A DNA stretch of 64,000 nt from Clostridiales bacterium UBA7285 (GTDB taxonomy: Bacteria > Bacillota > Clostridia > Peptostreptococcales > Anaerovoracaceae), in assembly GCA_002472145.1 (NCBI GenBank), contig DKRJ01000010.1, positions 18,576 to 82,575 of the forward strand, written 5' to 3'. Shown in pieces: positions 8,351 through 17,331 of the stretch (positions are counted from its first letter, which is position 1; the number at the start of each line of letters is the position of its first letter). The notes below the pieces were generated by a model, which had not been told where the DNA came from, made no database searches, and saw only the letters and a program-made list of their open reading frames with translations. Made by a program: the position numbers and the translations under genes.

Positions 8351-10219
8351 ATGTTCGATATCAAGGAAAACCTGAAAAAACTCCCGGACTCCCCGGGAGT
8401 TTATATGCATAAGGACAAACTCGGACAGGTCATCTACGTCGGCAAGGCCGTCTCTCTGAAGAAGCGCGTCCGCCAGTATTTTGGCTCCTACGGGCAGTCC
8501 ACGCCTAAGCTGCGCGCCCTGGTGGAAAACATCGCGGAGTTCGATTACATCACGTGCTCCAGCGAGATGGAGGCGCTGATCTTAGAGTGCAATCTGATCA
8601 AAAAATACCAGCCGAAGTACAATGTCCTGCTGCGCGACGACAAAACGTATCCCTACATCGAGGTTACGACGTCCGAGGCGTATCCGCGCGTCCTGAAGAC
8701 GAGGCTCCTGCGCAAGGACGGCAACAGGTATTTCGGGCCGTACAGCGACGCAGGCGCTGTCAACTCCATCGTCGAGATGCTGAACAAAGTGTATAAGCTG
8801 AAGCGCTGCAGCGCCGAGGAGTTCCCTCCGGGGCACCGCCCGTGCCTGAATTATCATATCGGGGAGTGCGCCGGCGTCTGCACTGGTAATGTGGACCGGA
8901 ACAAATACGCTGAGTCGGTCGACGAGATACTGTCGTTTCTTTCTGGCAGGGAAAAGCCGATGATCGACGGTCTGAAAGAGAAGATGAACGCCGCGTCCGA
9001 CGAGATGCGCTATGAGGACGCGGCTAAGTACCGCGACCTGATCGAGGCCGCGACGCGCCTCGGACAGGCTCAGCGCGTCACGATGATCGGCGCGGGGGAT
9101 ATGGACGTGGTCCTGCCGCTCAGGACGAAGGAGAGCGCGTTCGCGGCGCTTTTCACCGTGCGCGGCGGCAAACTGGTCGGCCGCGAGACTTTCCGGATCC
9201 AGGCCGGGGAAGGGGATCCCGACGACGTTATCACTTCGGAGTTCATAAAGCAGTATTACAGCAAGTGGGCCGACGTTCCTCCCGAGATACTGGTGGAGAA
9301 ACTGCCTGCGGACTGCTCTCTGCTCGAGGATTTTTTGAGCCGCGGCGGGCGCCGGGTCAGGATCTGCGTGCCAAAGAGGGGCGAGAAGGCGGCGATGCTG
9401 AAACTGTGCCGCAGCGACAGGTCTGTCATGGCGGAGACTATCGACGAAAAGGCGGCGAGCGCCCGCGAGAAGCGCAGCGCCCTCCAGCGCGAGATCGCCG
9501 GCGTCCTTGCGGATGCGGGATCCGCCCGTTCGCCGCGCTCGGGCACGGGCGAATTCCGGGCGGAATCGTACGACATCTCGAACACGAACGGCGTCGATTC
9601 CGTCGGCGCGATGGTGGTGTTCGAGGGCACGCGCCGCATCCGCAAGGATTACAGGAGATTCAAGATCAAGACCGTGGAGGGACCTGACGACTACGCCAGC
9701 CTGCAGGAGATGCTGTTCCGCAGATTTTCAAGGGCTGATAAGGGAGACCCGGCCTTTTCGACTCTGCCCGACTTCATACTGATGGACGGAGGCATCGGGC
9801 AGGTCACGTCGGCGAAAAAAGTCCTGGACGCCATGAAATACGACATCCCCGTCATAGGCATGGCAAAGGATGACAGCCACAGGACCAGAGCGCTCGTATT
9901 CGCGGACGGGACGGAGATACCGTTAAAGGACCATCCGCTCCTGTTCACGTACGTCGGCACCATTCAGGAAGAAGTCCACAGATTCGCGATCGAATACCAT
10001 CGCGGCCTGCGCGGGAAGAACGCGATAAGTTCGGTCCTCGACGACATAGACGGCATCGGGCCGAAGAGGCGGGATGCCCTGCTGGCTCATTTCGGCTCGG
10101 TCGACGCGATAAAAAAAGCCTCTAAGGAGGAACTCCTCGAGGTCCCGGAGATGACAGAGTCGGCCGCCGGATCGGTCATAGAATTTTTCGCGCGCTCAGG
10201 CGGCGGGAAGGGGAACTGA
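8351..10219 (+). CDS. uvrC: Excinuclease ABC subunit C
   Basis: Makes the dual incisions around bulky DNA lesions with UvrB. All UvrC modules are present in 622 residues: GIY-YIG nuclease at the N-terminus (GVYMHKDKLGQVIYVGKA), a Cys-containing central segment, the UvrB-interacting UVR motif around residues 205-235, the RNase H-like C-terminal nuclease (YDISNTNG, MDGGIGQV with catalytic Asp), and a helix-hairpin-helix pair at the end (IDGIGPKRRDALLAHFG). Length is normal. The start ATG lies 22 nt after the upstream stop with a weak ribosome site. It probably belongs to the serC operon. Confidence 0.96.
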   Translation: MFDIKENLKKLPDSPGVYMHKDKLGQVIYVGKAVSLKKRVRQYFGSYGQSTPKLRALVENIAEFDYITCSSEMEALILECNLIKKYQPKYNVLLRDDKTYPYIEVTTSEAYPRVLKTRLLRKDGNRYFGPYSDAGAVNSIVEMLNKVYKLKRCSAEEFPPGHRPCLNYHIGECAGVCTGNVDRNKYAESVDEILSFLSGREKPMIDGLKEKMNAASDEMRYEDAAKYRDLIEAATRLGQAQRVTMIGAGDMDVVLPLRTKESAFAALFTVRGGKLVGRETFRIQAGEGDPDDVITSEFIKQYYSKWADVPPEILVEKLPADCSLLEDFLSRGGRRVRICVPKRGEKAAMLKLCRSDRSVMAETIDEKAASAREKRSALQREIAGVLADAGSARSPRSGTGEFRAESYDISNTNGVDSVGAMVVFEGTRRIRKDYRRFKIKTVEGPDDYASLQEMLFRRFSRADKGDPAFSTLPDFILMDGGIGQVTSAKKVLDAMKYDIPVIGMAKDDSHRTRALVFADGTEIPLKDHPLLFTYVGTIQEEVHRFAIEYHRGLRGKNAISSVLDDIDGIGPKRRDALLAHFGSVDAIKKASKEELLEVPEMTESAAGSVIEFFARSGGGKGN

Positions 10220-10413
10220 AACCGTCGCGCCTGTGCCGACGCGCGCGTCCTCGGATATTCGCGGGACACGGCAGTGCGCCGGATCTGCGCGCCGCGCCGC
10301 ACGAAGTCTGCGCCCGCGTTTTCCCCTGATCCGGCGAACTTTTTTTCCATTCCTTAATATGTTAAAATTGCTGTAGTTTTAACGTATCATTTTTTACGCG
10401 AGAGGTGCTCCAA
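10220..10413 (+). other. Intergenic region uvrC-lipid kinase
   Basis: About 190 nt without a gene. The first 100 nt are very GC-rich with many GCGC steps but no clear terminator with a T-tract. The last 80 nt are AT-rich, with TTAAAAT-like -10 sequence and an AGAGGTG ribosome site before the ATG at 10414. A promoter is likely here but I cannot fix its -35. Confidence 0.4.
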
Positions 10414-11340
10414 ATGAGGAAAAGACTCCTTCTGCTTCTTAACGGAACGGCGGGAAAAGGCAAACTCGGCTCGTCAGTATACGACATAGTAAAATATTTC
10501 ACGCTCAACGGCTTTGACGTGGTGTTCCGCCCCGTGGAGCCGGCGGCCGGACTCGGATCAGAAGAGGTCATGGCGCGCGTGGGCGGCGAATTCGACTATA
10601 TCGTCTGCGGCGGCGGTGACGGAACGCTCAATCACGTGATAAACGGTCTGATGAAATTCCGCGAGGAAGACCGCCCGATACTCGGATACATACCGGCCGG
10701 GAGCACGAACGACTTCGCTAAGAACGTCGGGATCCCGGTCACGGTCACAGGCGCGTGCAGGACGGTCGCGACGGGAGTCCCTTTCAAGTACGACATAGGC
10801 AAGCTGAACGACCGCTATTACAATTACGTCGGCGCGTTCGGCGCATTCACCAAGGTGACGTACTCCACGAACCAGACGTTCAAAAACGCCGTCGGCCACG
10901 CGGCGTACCTGCTGCAGGCGATCAGTACGCTCCAGGAAAACATCAACTACTCAGCGCGCATAAAGTTCAGCGCGGACAGTTTCGAGACCGAGGGAGATTA
11001 CGTTTTCGGGGCCATATACAGTTCCAGTTCTGTCGGCGGATTCGCGGTCCCGGGCAACAAAACCATATCGCTCGACGACGGGACGTTCGAGATGCTTTTG
11101 ATCAACAAGCCCGCAAACTTCTACGAGCTCAGCGCGACTGCGAACGCCCTCGTGAACGGCAAATTTGACAATCAGTACATATCGTTCCACAGGGTCAAAA
11201 AAGTATCCATCAGTTCCGAGGACGACGTCTCGTGGACGCTCGACGGCGAGTACGGCGGATCGTTCCGGAACATGGAATTCGAGGTGCAGAAGCACGCCAT
11301 CACCATAATGACCCCTGCGAAGCGCTCCAAGAAGAAATAA
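10414..11340 (+). CDS. Diacylglycerol/lipid kinase family protein (DagK/YegS-like)
   Basis: A soluble lipid kinase of the DAGK catalytic superfamily, expected to phosphorylate diacylglycerol or a related lipid at the inner membrane face. In 308 residues it shows the N-terminal LLLNGTAGKGK motif, the nucleotide-binding CGGGDGTLNHVINGL near residue 68, and the IPAGSTNDFAKN motif that defines the family. The C-terminal half is beta-rich, as expected. The ATG at 10414 has AGAGGTG 6 nt upstream; a GTG three codons earlier lies inside that site. The membrane operon that follows begins 44 nt later, so the kinase may be its first gene. Substrate is not readable from sequence. Confidence 0.88.
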   Translation: MRKRLLLLLNGTAGKGKLGSSVYDIVKYFTLNGFDVVFRPVEPAAGLGSEEVMARVGGEFDYIVCGGGDGTLNHVINGLMKFREEDRPILGYIPAGSTNDFAKNVGIPVTVTGACRTVATGVPFKYDIGKLNDRYYNYVGAFGAFTKVTYSTNQTFKNAVGHAAYLLQAISTLQENINYSARIKFSADSFETEGDYVFGAIYSSSSVGGFAVPGNKTISLDDGTFEMLLINKPANFYELSATANALVNGKFDNQYISFHRVKKVSISSEDDVSWTLDGEYGGSFRNMEFEVQKHAITIMTPAKRSKKK

Positions 11341-11384
11341 TCGACCACGTGAGAGAACCCGTGAGAGAAAGAGAGGGAACCGAC

Positions 11385-12233
11385 ATGAAAATGCTCGATC
11401 TTCTCGAGGAAGACAAGGACAGGTTCATAAACGATCTGAACGCGTCTCACGACCAGAAACACGCCGAAGACGTTCTGGTCGACGAACTGGATAAGATCCT
11501 TTACAGGTACAACGAAGCCTGCGACAGCGAACTGGGCAGGGAAGCCGCCTCATGCATGATCCACTCGGCCGGCGCGCTCTCGTCGCTGACAGGCTGCGTC
11601 ACAGACGCGAAGATCTGGGAGACGAAGGCAAAGGACGGATCGTCCGGATCGTCGGCGACGTTCATCGTTTTTCTCGTGATCGCAGTCATCTGCGCGTTCG
11701 CGTCGCTCCTGTCATCCGGCACTGAAATAAAGATAACGTCGTGGTCTGTTTTGTTCGCCGCCGCTGCCCTCGTGCTGATGTATCTGTCAGGACGCATGCG
11801 CGGAAAATCCCGCGTCGGAGCAAAAAAGGAATTCAGGACGGAACTCATCGTTGACGCGGAGAAGGTCTATAATTCGCTTCACACCACTGTCATGACGATG
11901 GATCAGGATCTGGAACTGCTGATAGCAAAGGAAGCCGCGGAGAAAAAGAAGAAGACTGCGGAGCAGGGCAGGCAGCTCCTCACGGTAGAGGAGACGGACA
12001 TGATAGCCGGACTGCTCGAGGCGGCGTACAGCGGAGACGGGGAATTCGCCCTCGACAAACTCGGACAGGTCCCGTATTTCCTGCATAAGAACGGGATCGA
12101 CGTCATAGACTATTCCGATGAGAACAGGGAATTTTTTGACGTCATGCCGAGCCATGAGAAGGGCACGATCAGGCCCGCGATCCTGTCGGAGGGCAGGCTC
12201 CTTAAGAAGGGCGTCGCGGGAGGAGGAAACTGA
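11385..12233 (+). CDS. Membrane protein with weak GrpE-like C-terminus
   Basis: I do not recognise a named family. The 282-residue protein has a charged helical N-terminus (about 1-85), two hydrophobic helices (about 92-113 and 118-137) joined by a short loop, and a long cytoplasmic part with a Lys/Glu-rich coiled coil (about 160-195). The last ~80 residues (YFLHKNGIDVID, then FFDVMPSHE and IRPAILSEG) follow the layout of the GrpE beta domain, where a Leu-Lys-x-Gly-Val strand leads to FDPxxHEA. Because the next gene encodes an Hsp70-like ATPase, a membrane-bound nucleotide exchange factor is a plausible inference. Start chosen by GAGAGGG upstream. TGATG overlap with the next gene implies coupling. 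Confidence 0.8.
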   Translation: MKMLDLLEEDKDRFINDLNASHDQKHAEDVLVDELDKILYRYNEACDSELGREAASCMIHSAGALSSLTGCVTDAKIWETKAKDGSSGSSATFIVFLVIAVICAFASLLSSGTEIKITSWSVLFAAAALVLMYLSGRMRGKSRVGAKKEFRTELIVDAEKVYNSLHTTVMTMDQDLELLIAKEAAEKKKKTAEQGRQLLTVEETDMIAGLLEAAYSGDGEFALDKLGQVPYFLHKNGIDVIDYSDENREFFDVMPSHEKGTIRPAILSEGRLLKKGVAGGGN

Positions 12234-14143
12234 TGGAGAAGTTTTACGGATTCGACCTGGGCGACGCGGAGAGCGCGGTATCGCTCCTGCACAGGGATGA
12301 TCAGACAGCGCCCGAGATCATCGAGATCGCCGGCGCCGGCAGTTTCATCACTGCATACGCTCTTCTGAAAGACGGGCGCAGGATCCTCGGCGAGAAAGCC
12401 TGCTACGAGGCAGACGCCGTGGAGAGGAAACTCAGATTTAAAAGCCGGTTCCTTACAGACCCGTCATGCGACGGCGACATCCGGAACTTCGCGGGGACTG
12501 TTTTGACGGAACTTTACAGGAATGGCGATCTCGTAAAGGACGACGACTGCTGCTTCTACGTCGGCTGCCCTGCGGGATGGGATAAAAACACCCGCGAGAG
12601 GTACCGCTCGATTTTCGAACGCCTCGGATACCCGCCGCTTAAGATCGTCTCTGAGTCGCGCGCCGCGCTTGTCAGCGCATGCCAGTCGAGGTACCTCCAG
12701 GTGGGGTATGACATACTCTCCAAGCCGGTCCTCGTAGTCGACATAGGATCATCGACGACCGATTTCGCATACATCATGAGCGGACGTGAGGTAGAGATGC
12801 AGACAGCGGGAGAGGTCTCGCTCGGCGGGGGCATAATGGACGAGATACTCCTCGAGGAAGCCGTCGAGAGTTCTCTGTTCAAGGGCCGCATCAGGTCTGT
12901 CTTCAAACAAAGCGAGCCGTGGCGGACGTACTGCGAGTTCGCCGCGCGCCATCTGAAGGAAAAGTATTTTTCCGATGAGGAATATTTCAAAGACCATCCG
13001 TGCAAAGAGACGGTCCTGATCCGCTACCGCGAGCCGCTCAGGCTTTCCATCTCCATGGACGGGCAGACCGCCGACAAACTCATGAACAAAAAAACGGCAA
13101 AGCTCGGCGGCAGATCGTTCCATCAGGTTTTTACCCAGAGCCTGACTGACGTGCGCGAGAACATCAACGGGCAGATCCCGGAACTCATCTTCCTTACCGG
13201 AGGCGTATCAAAACTGAAGGCCATCCGCGACTGGTGTCTGGAGGTCTTCCCGGAATCCATAGTCATCACCGGAGTCGAGCCTGAATACTCTGTCTCGAGA
13301 GGACTCGCCTGGAGCGGCAGGATAGATGAGGAACTGCACGAATTCCATCAGGAGATAGACGAGTTCCTGAATTCGAGCAAGGTCGAGGAGATCATAGGGG
13401 AGCGCATACGCGATCTGTATAAATCGTCGATCAACGCTCTGGTGCACCCGATCCTGGAAAAAGTCGCGCTGCCTGTCTTTGAGCGCTGGAAGAGCGGGGA
13501 GATCAGAAGGCTTTCCGATACCGACAAGGAACTCGAAAAGGGCGTGGAGGAGTATCTCCACACCGACGACGCGCGCGACGTTCTCTCTGGCCCTATAACG
13601 AGCTGGCTCAGGGGCGTTTCTACGGCGCTGGAGGAATACACGGTCCCGATCTGCGTCAGGCATAACGTGCCGTACTCCGCGCTTTCGCTTTCGTCGCTTC
13701 TCTCGGCGTCCGACATCGACATTAAGATAGAGGCAAAAGACATGTTCGCCGTAGAGGAGATAACGTGGCTGATAGATTCGATAATCACGATCCTCGTGGG
13801 CCTCATCTGCGGAGGTGGCGGCGCCGCGTTGATCTCAAGCGGTCCGACCGGTATCATGGCAGGTGTGCTGATCTCCATGCTCGTCCTCGTCCTCGGAAAG
13901 GACAAAATGGAGAGCGCGCTGCTTAACGCGGACATCCCGAATCCTGTCAGAAAACTCGTCCCGAGATCGTCGTTCAAATCGAGGATGGACTCCATGACGG
14001 GTGAGATCATCGATAAATTCAACGAGTCGATAGATGACGAAAAGAACAGGGAGATCACCGGCAGGATGGTCTCCGGCATTTCCGACCAGATCGAAATATG
14101 CCTGACGAAGATGGCCGAGGTCGTCGAGATACCTCTCGGCTGA
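12233..14143 (+). CDS. Hsp70-like ATPase with C-terminal membrane hairpin
   Basis: The N-terminal ~375 residues have the actin/Hsp70 ATPase fold motifs: phosphate-1 (FYGFDLGDAES, about 5-13), connect-1-like ESRAALVSAC (about 140), phosphate-2 (VVDIGSSTTDFAY, about 167-180) and adenosine motif (FLTGGVSKLKAI, about 320). It is not DnaK: the beta-sandwich peptide-binding domain is absent. Instead there is a long helical region and, at about 512-558, a Gly-rich hydrophobic hairpin that should enter the membrane, then an amphipathic tail. The phosphate-1 loop (DLGDAES) differs from the usual DLGTTNS, so ATP hydrolysis may be altered. It sits between two membrane-protein genes. Function unknown; a membrane-tethered chaperone-like machine is an inference. 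Confidence 0.85.
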   Translation: MEKFYGFDLGDAESAVSLLHRDDQTAPEIIEIAGAGSFITAYALLKDGRRILGEKACYEADAVERKLRFKSRFLTDPSCDGDIRNFAGTVLTELYRNGDLVKDDDCCFYVGCPAGWDKNTRERYRSIFERLGYPPLKIVSESRAALVSACQSRYLQVGYDILSKPVLVVDIGSSTTDFAYIMSGREVEMQTAGEVSLGGGIMDEILLEEAVESSLFKGRIRSVFKQSEPWRTYCEFAARHLKEKYFSDEEYFKDHPCKETVLIRYREPLRLSISMDGQTADKLMNKKTAKLGGRSFHQVFTQSLTDVRENINGQIPELIFLTGGVSKLKAIRDWCLEVFPESIVITGVEPEYSVSRGLAWSGRIDEELHEFHQEIDEFLNSSKVEEIIGERIRDLYKSSINALVHPILEKVALPVFERWKSGEIRRLSDTDKELEKGVEEYLHTDDARDVLSGPITSWLRGVSTALEEYTVPICVRHNVPYSALSLSSLLSASDIDIKIEAKDMFAVEEITWLIDSIITILVGLICGGGGAALISSGPTGIMAGVLISMLVLVLGKDKMESALLNADIPNPVRKLVPRSSFKSRMDSMTGEIIDKFNESIDDEKNREITGRMVSGISDQIEICLTKMAEVVEIPLG

Positions 14144-14262
14144 AAACGAACGCCGAACTTACGCATCGAAACCGAACGCCGAACTCACGCATCGAAACCG
14201 AACATCGAACTCACGCATCGAAACCGAGCATCGAACCTGTGTATTGAAAACGAGCATCTAAC
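14142..14262 (+). repeat. Tandem 26-bp repeats between the Hsp70-like gene and the next gene
   Basis: Four full and one partial imperfect copies of a 26-bp unit starting GAAAACGAAC or GAAACCGAAC: 14142-14167, 14168-14193, 14194-14219, 14220-14245, and 14246-14262 running into the next start codon. Copies 1-3 are nearly identical; copies 4 and 5 have diverged. The unit length is not a multiple of three, and the array fills the whole gap between the two genes. Confidence 0.9.
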
Positions 14263-15096
14263 ATGAATCTGACACTGAAATCCCTGATAGATGCGTCGGG
14301 CTGTGATCTTTCCGACTCCGACGCCGCAAGATCGCGCAAGATCTCTGCCGCTGCCAGGACGCTGGCCGTATTATCCGCAATAGCGGCAGTCTTATGCGCA
14401 GCCGCGTATTTCACGCGGATCCCGCACGGAGCCCTGGCCGTTCCCGCGCTTCTCATACTGCTCCTGGCTCTCTACCAGATCACGCTCGGGGCGAAAAAGC
14501 GCACGGTCTCGATTTTGTTCGATAAATGCGACCCGGAAGGATTCCTGAAGAAATATCTGACTTACGCCGCCTCGGGCGTATTCGGCTCTGAATGGGACGA
14601 GCACTTCTTCAACGTCTCAGCGGCTCTATATTCAGCGGGCCGGTTCGATGAAGGCAGGAAGGTGCTGTCTCTGTTTGAAAAGCTTGATCTGAACGAAAAA
14701 GGCCGCTTCCGGCTTGCTCTCGCGAAGGCTTTCTACGCCTATGAAGAGGGGGACGCGGAGGAGCTCGACAGCGCTCTTTACGCTGCAAAGGTGGAACGGC
14801 AGAAAATCGACACGACCGGGCAGCTCGAGGATATGTACCGCGAGGCGGAGGATCTTCCCGTGATGCTGAGCGTCATCATAAAACGCGACTATAAGATGGG
14901 ATTTGAGGCTTTCGCGTCAGGGCCTGATAAAAAAGGCTCATCCGAATACCGCAGCAATCTGTCAAAGGTCAGGTACGATCATTTTCTGCTGACCCTCGCA
15001 AAGGGGATGGAAGACGACTATCTGATAAAGCGATATTCCGACGAGATCAAAAAAATCGGCGGCACCACATGGTACAGGAAAGAGGTCGAAAACTGA
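14263..15096 (+). CDS. Membrane protein with TPR-like cytoplasmic region
   Basis: Not recognised as a named family. The 277-residue protein has two hydrophobic helices (about 29-49 and 53-72) near the N-terminus, then about 200 cytoplasmic residues made of paired helices with TPR-like spacing (AALYSAGRFDEGRKVLSLFE). The C-terminal GGTTWYRKEVEN resembles the ending of small TPR membrane proteins common in Bacillota. It is the last gene of the Hsp70-like operon and is separated from it by the tandem repeats. No good Shine-Dalgarno precedes the ATG, because the last repeat copy occupies that place. A strong terminator follows. A scaffold or adaptor role is inferred from architecture only. Confidence 0.75.
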   Translation: MNLTLKSLIDASGCDLSDSDAARSRKISAAARTLAVLSAIAAVLCAAAYFTRIPHGALAVPALLILLLALYQITLGAKKRTVSILFDKCDPEGFLKKYLTYAASGVFGSEWDEHFFNVSAALYSAGRFDEGRKVLSLFEKLDLNEKGRFRLALAKAFYAYEEGDAEELDSALYAAKVERQKIDTTGQLEDMYREAEDLPVMLSVIIKRDYKMGFEAFASGPDKKGSSEYRSNLSKVRYDHFLLTLAKGMEDDYLIKRYSDEIKKIGGTTWYRKEVEN

Positions 15097-15103
15097 CCGG
15101 AAA

Positions 15104-15132
15104 AAAGCGGCTCCAGATCCGGGAGCCGCTTT
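15104..15132. terminator. Bidirectional terminator between convergent genes
   Basis: AAAGCGGCTCC (15104-15114) pairs perfectly with GGAGCCGCTTT (15122-15132) around a 7-nt loop. On the minus strand a T6 tract follows, serving the binding-protein gene. On the plus strand the T-tract is short (CTTT then T-rich). Confidence 0.85.
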
Positions 15133-15202
15133 CTGCTTATTAAATTGTAGTTTCAACTGCTTTGGATTCCGTGGGCCGCTTTAGATTCGTTACTGCGCGG
15201 CA

Positions 15203-16054
15203 TCAATACATCCCTTCAAGGCCGTATTTTTTCATTATCTCGTCGTACTTGCCGCTCTCGACGATATCAGCGAGGCCTTTGTTGATCTTATCGAGTAGTT
15301 CTGTATTTCCCTTATTGACTGCGAATCTGAATGTGTCATCGCTCCCGGAGACGTTCGGGATCGTTCCGATCTTCTTGAATCCGTCGTTTTCGGCCATGTA
15401 CTGGTCGATCACGATATTCTCCGAAGCGACGGCCTGGACGTCGCCGTTCTTAAGCTGCATGACCGAAGTGCTGAACGTGTCGAGCGCTACGACCTCGCCG
15501 CCCTTGCCCTCGTCGACGAGCGCCTGGGTGTTCTCCTGGATCGTAGTGCCTATCTGGCAGGCGATCTTAACGGTTCCGTCGAGATCGTCGATCGAATCGT
15601 ATTTAGAATCGGAAGTCACCATGATGCAGGATCCGGACTCGTAATATCCGTCAGAGAAGTCCGCGTTCTCGGCGCGCTCCGGATTAGAAGAGACGGCAGC
15701 CGCGACGATGTCCGCATTTCCGGCCTTAAGGGCAGGGAACAGCGAGTCGAAAGCCATGTTGACCCACTCGATCTCGAATCCCTGATCCTCCGCGATGGCG
15801 TTCATCAGTTCGACGTCGACGCCTACTAGCGTTCCGTCCTCCTCCGTCGATTCAAACGGAGGATACGTTGCTTCCGTCGCTACGACATATTTTTCCTTCT
15901 CGGTGCCTGCATCGGAATCAGAGGTCGTGCCGCTGCCGGAATCAGAACCGGAACCGCACGCGAACAAAGTGAAGACCATCGCAGCGCTAAGCGCGAAAGC
16001 CGCCGCCTTGGCCGTTTTCTTTAAAAATGATTTCTTAAACATTACGCCATTCAT
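15203..16054 (-). CDS. Amino-acid ABC transporter substrate-binding lipoprotein (orphan)
   Basis: A family 3 periplasmic-type solute-binding protein for polar amino acids, anchored to the outside of the membrane. The 283-residue protein has a basic N-terminus, a hydrophobic signal and a lipobox ending LFAC (about residue 33), then a Ser/Gly/Asp linker. The mature part shows the family layout: ATEATYPPFE, DGTLVGVDVELMNAIAEDQG, the DSLFPALKAGNADIVAAAVS hinge segment, and a C-terminal GLADIVESGKYDEIMKKYG. No permease or ATPase gene is nearby, so it must use a transporter encoded elsewhere. The first ATG is used; a second in-frame ATG lies four codons later. Ligand (Gln, cystine, Arg or other) cannot be assigned. 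Confidence 0.92.
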   Translation of the reverse strand: MNGVMFKKSFLKKTAKAAAFALSAAMVFTLFACGSGSDSGSGTTSDSDAGTEKEKYVVATEATYPPFESTEEDGTLVGVDVELMNAIAEDQGFEIEWVNMAFDSLFPALKAGNADIVAAAVSSNPERAENADFSDGYYESGSCIMVTSDSKYDSIDDLDGTVKIACQIGTTIQENTQALVDEGKGGEVVALDTFSTSVMQLKNGDVQAVASENIVIDQYMAENDGFKKIGTIPNVSGSDDTFRFAVNKGNTELLDKINKGLADIVESGKYDEIMKKYGLEGMY

Positions 16055-16157
16055 ATTAATTGGATACCCCTTTCACATTTAACAGTTCTTGCATTTTATT
16101 AATGCACCGCCGTGAATAATTAACCGTAAATATTTATGCACATTAACGAATAATAAT

Positions 16158-16186
16158 ACAATAATACTATCGCAACGTGTTGTCAA
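16158..16186 (-). promoter_or_regulatory. Promoter for the amino-acid binding lipoprotein
   Basis: On the minus strand, TTGACA at 16186-16181, a 17-bp spacer and TATTGT at 16163-16158, about 100 nt before the start codon. Confidence 0.6.
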
Positions 16187-16219
16187 TACCGCTTTTTAAA
16201 AATTTTATTGATTTCCTCG

Positions 16220-16247
16220 TTGACATTACCGAATGAATAATTATAAT
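16220..16247 (+). promoter_or_regulatory. Promoter for the ornithine cyclodeaminase homologue
   Basis: Perfect TTGACA (16220-16225) and perfect TATAAT (16242-16247) with a 16-bp spacer, about 60 nt before the ATG at 16309. Confidence 0.75.
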
Positions 16248-16308
16248 TAGAAATGTAGATTTTATGCACGAAACACTCAACGTATTTTCTTATCGGAGGC
16301 GTAATGAA

Positions 16309-17331
16309 ATGGCACAGATGAAACCTGAGATCCTGCTGCTCAAGCAGGAGGACGAGATAAAGGCGGGGCTCCTCGACATGAAAGAGATCCTTAAGGCGGT
16401 GGAGCATACATATAAGATGATGGGCGAGGGGAAGGTCATAATGCCGGCAAAGATCCAGCTCGCCATCCCAGACAAGGAGCACTGGCAGTCGTACGGCATG
16501 TCGATGCCGGCGTATATCGGCGGCGATGAGCCTGTCATGGGCTTCAAGTGGGCTGCGGAATCAGTCTACAATCAGACGCTCGAGGGAGTCCCGTACGGCA
16601 TAGACTGCGTAGTCTTAAGCGATCCTCTCACCATGTTCCCTAAGGCGTTCATGGACGGGACGATCACGACGGCGATGAGAACTTCGGCCTGCGCGGGAGT
16701 TTTCGCTAAATACACTGCCAGAAAGGATTCCGAGGTCGCTGCTTTGATCGGCGCGGGCGTGATCGGAAGGACCATGATAATGGCTATCGGCGAAACTCTC
16801 CCGAACCTGAAGGAGATCCGCATCGTGGACCTCGATAAGTCGAAGGCTGAGGAACTTGCGGAGGAGAATAAGGGAAAGTACAACGTGGTGCCGTATACGT
16901 CTTCGGACGAGGCTGTGAAAGGTGCCGACGTCATAGTGACGGAGACGACCTCGCGCAAGCCTTTCATCGATTCGGCAAACATAAAAAAGAACGCGACGCT
17001 CATCCAGATGGAATCCGCGTCATACGATCCGAACCTGATGCTGGAGGCGGACAAGCTGTATATGGACAGTTGGGAGCAGATCTCCCACATGATGCCTTCC
17101 GTCATCAAATTCGTGGAAGAGGGAAAGCTCCACGAGAGCGACGTCGTCGAGATCAAAAAACTTGCGACGGGAGAGGACCCCGGACGCACGAGCGACGACC
17201 AGCTGATCTACTGCAAGAGCATGGGAATGGGCGCTGTCGACATAGCCATCGCCGACTCGCTGTACCATAAGGCAAAAGCGATGGGCATCGGGCAGAAATT
17301 CTGTCTGTGGGACGATCCGCTCTGGGCGTGA
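16309..17331 (+). CDS. Ornithine cyclodeaminase / mu-crystallin family protein
   Basis: An NAD(P)-binding protein of the OCD/mu-crystallin family; members include ornithine cyclodeaminase, alanine dehydrogenase (archaeal) and ketimine reductases. The 340-residue protein has the substrate-domain N-terminus (MKEILKAVEHTYKMMGEGK) and the family motif with Arg before the Rossmann fold (TTAMRTSACAGVFAKYTA). The nucleotide-binding GAGVIGRTMIMA is near residue 147, followed by an Asp at the end of the second strand (IVDLDKSKA), which favours NAD. Start at 16309 has GGAGG 9 nt upstream. It is monocistronic between its own promoter and the malic enzyme gene. A role in amino-acid catabolism fits the binding protein next door. 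The exact reaction is open. Confidence 0.88.
   Translation: MAQMKPEILLLKQEDEIKAGLLDMKEILKAVEHTYKMMGEGKVIMPAKIQLAIPDKEHWQSYGMSMPAYIGGDEPVMGFKWAAESVYNQTLEGVPYGIDCVVLSDPLTMFPKAFMDGTITTAMRTSACAGVFAKYTARKDSEVAALIGAGVIGRTMIMAIGETLPNLKEIRIVDLDKSKAEELAEENKGKYNVVPYTSSDEAVKGADVIVTETTSRKPFIDSANIKKNATLIQMESASYDPNLMLEADKLYMDSWEQISHMMPSVIKFVEEGKLHESDVVEIKKLATGEDPGRTSDDQLIYCKSMGMGAVDIAIADSLYHKAKAMGIGQKFCLWDDPLWA

Noticed and set aside
14142..14262. Possible CRISPR array
   Set aside because: The repeats are directly adjacent with no spacers, and no cas genes are present. It is a simple tandem repeat.
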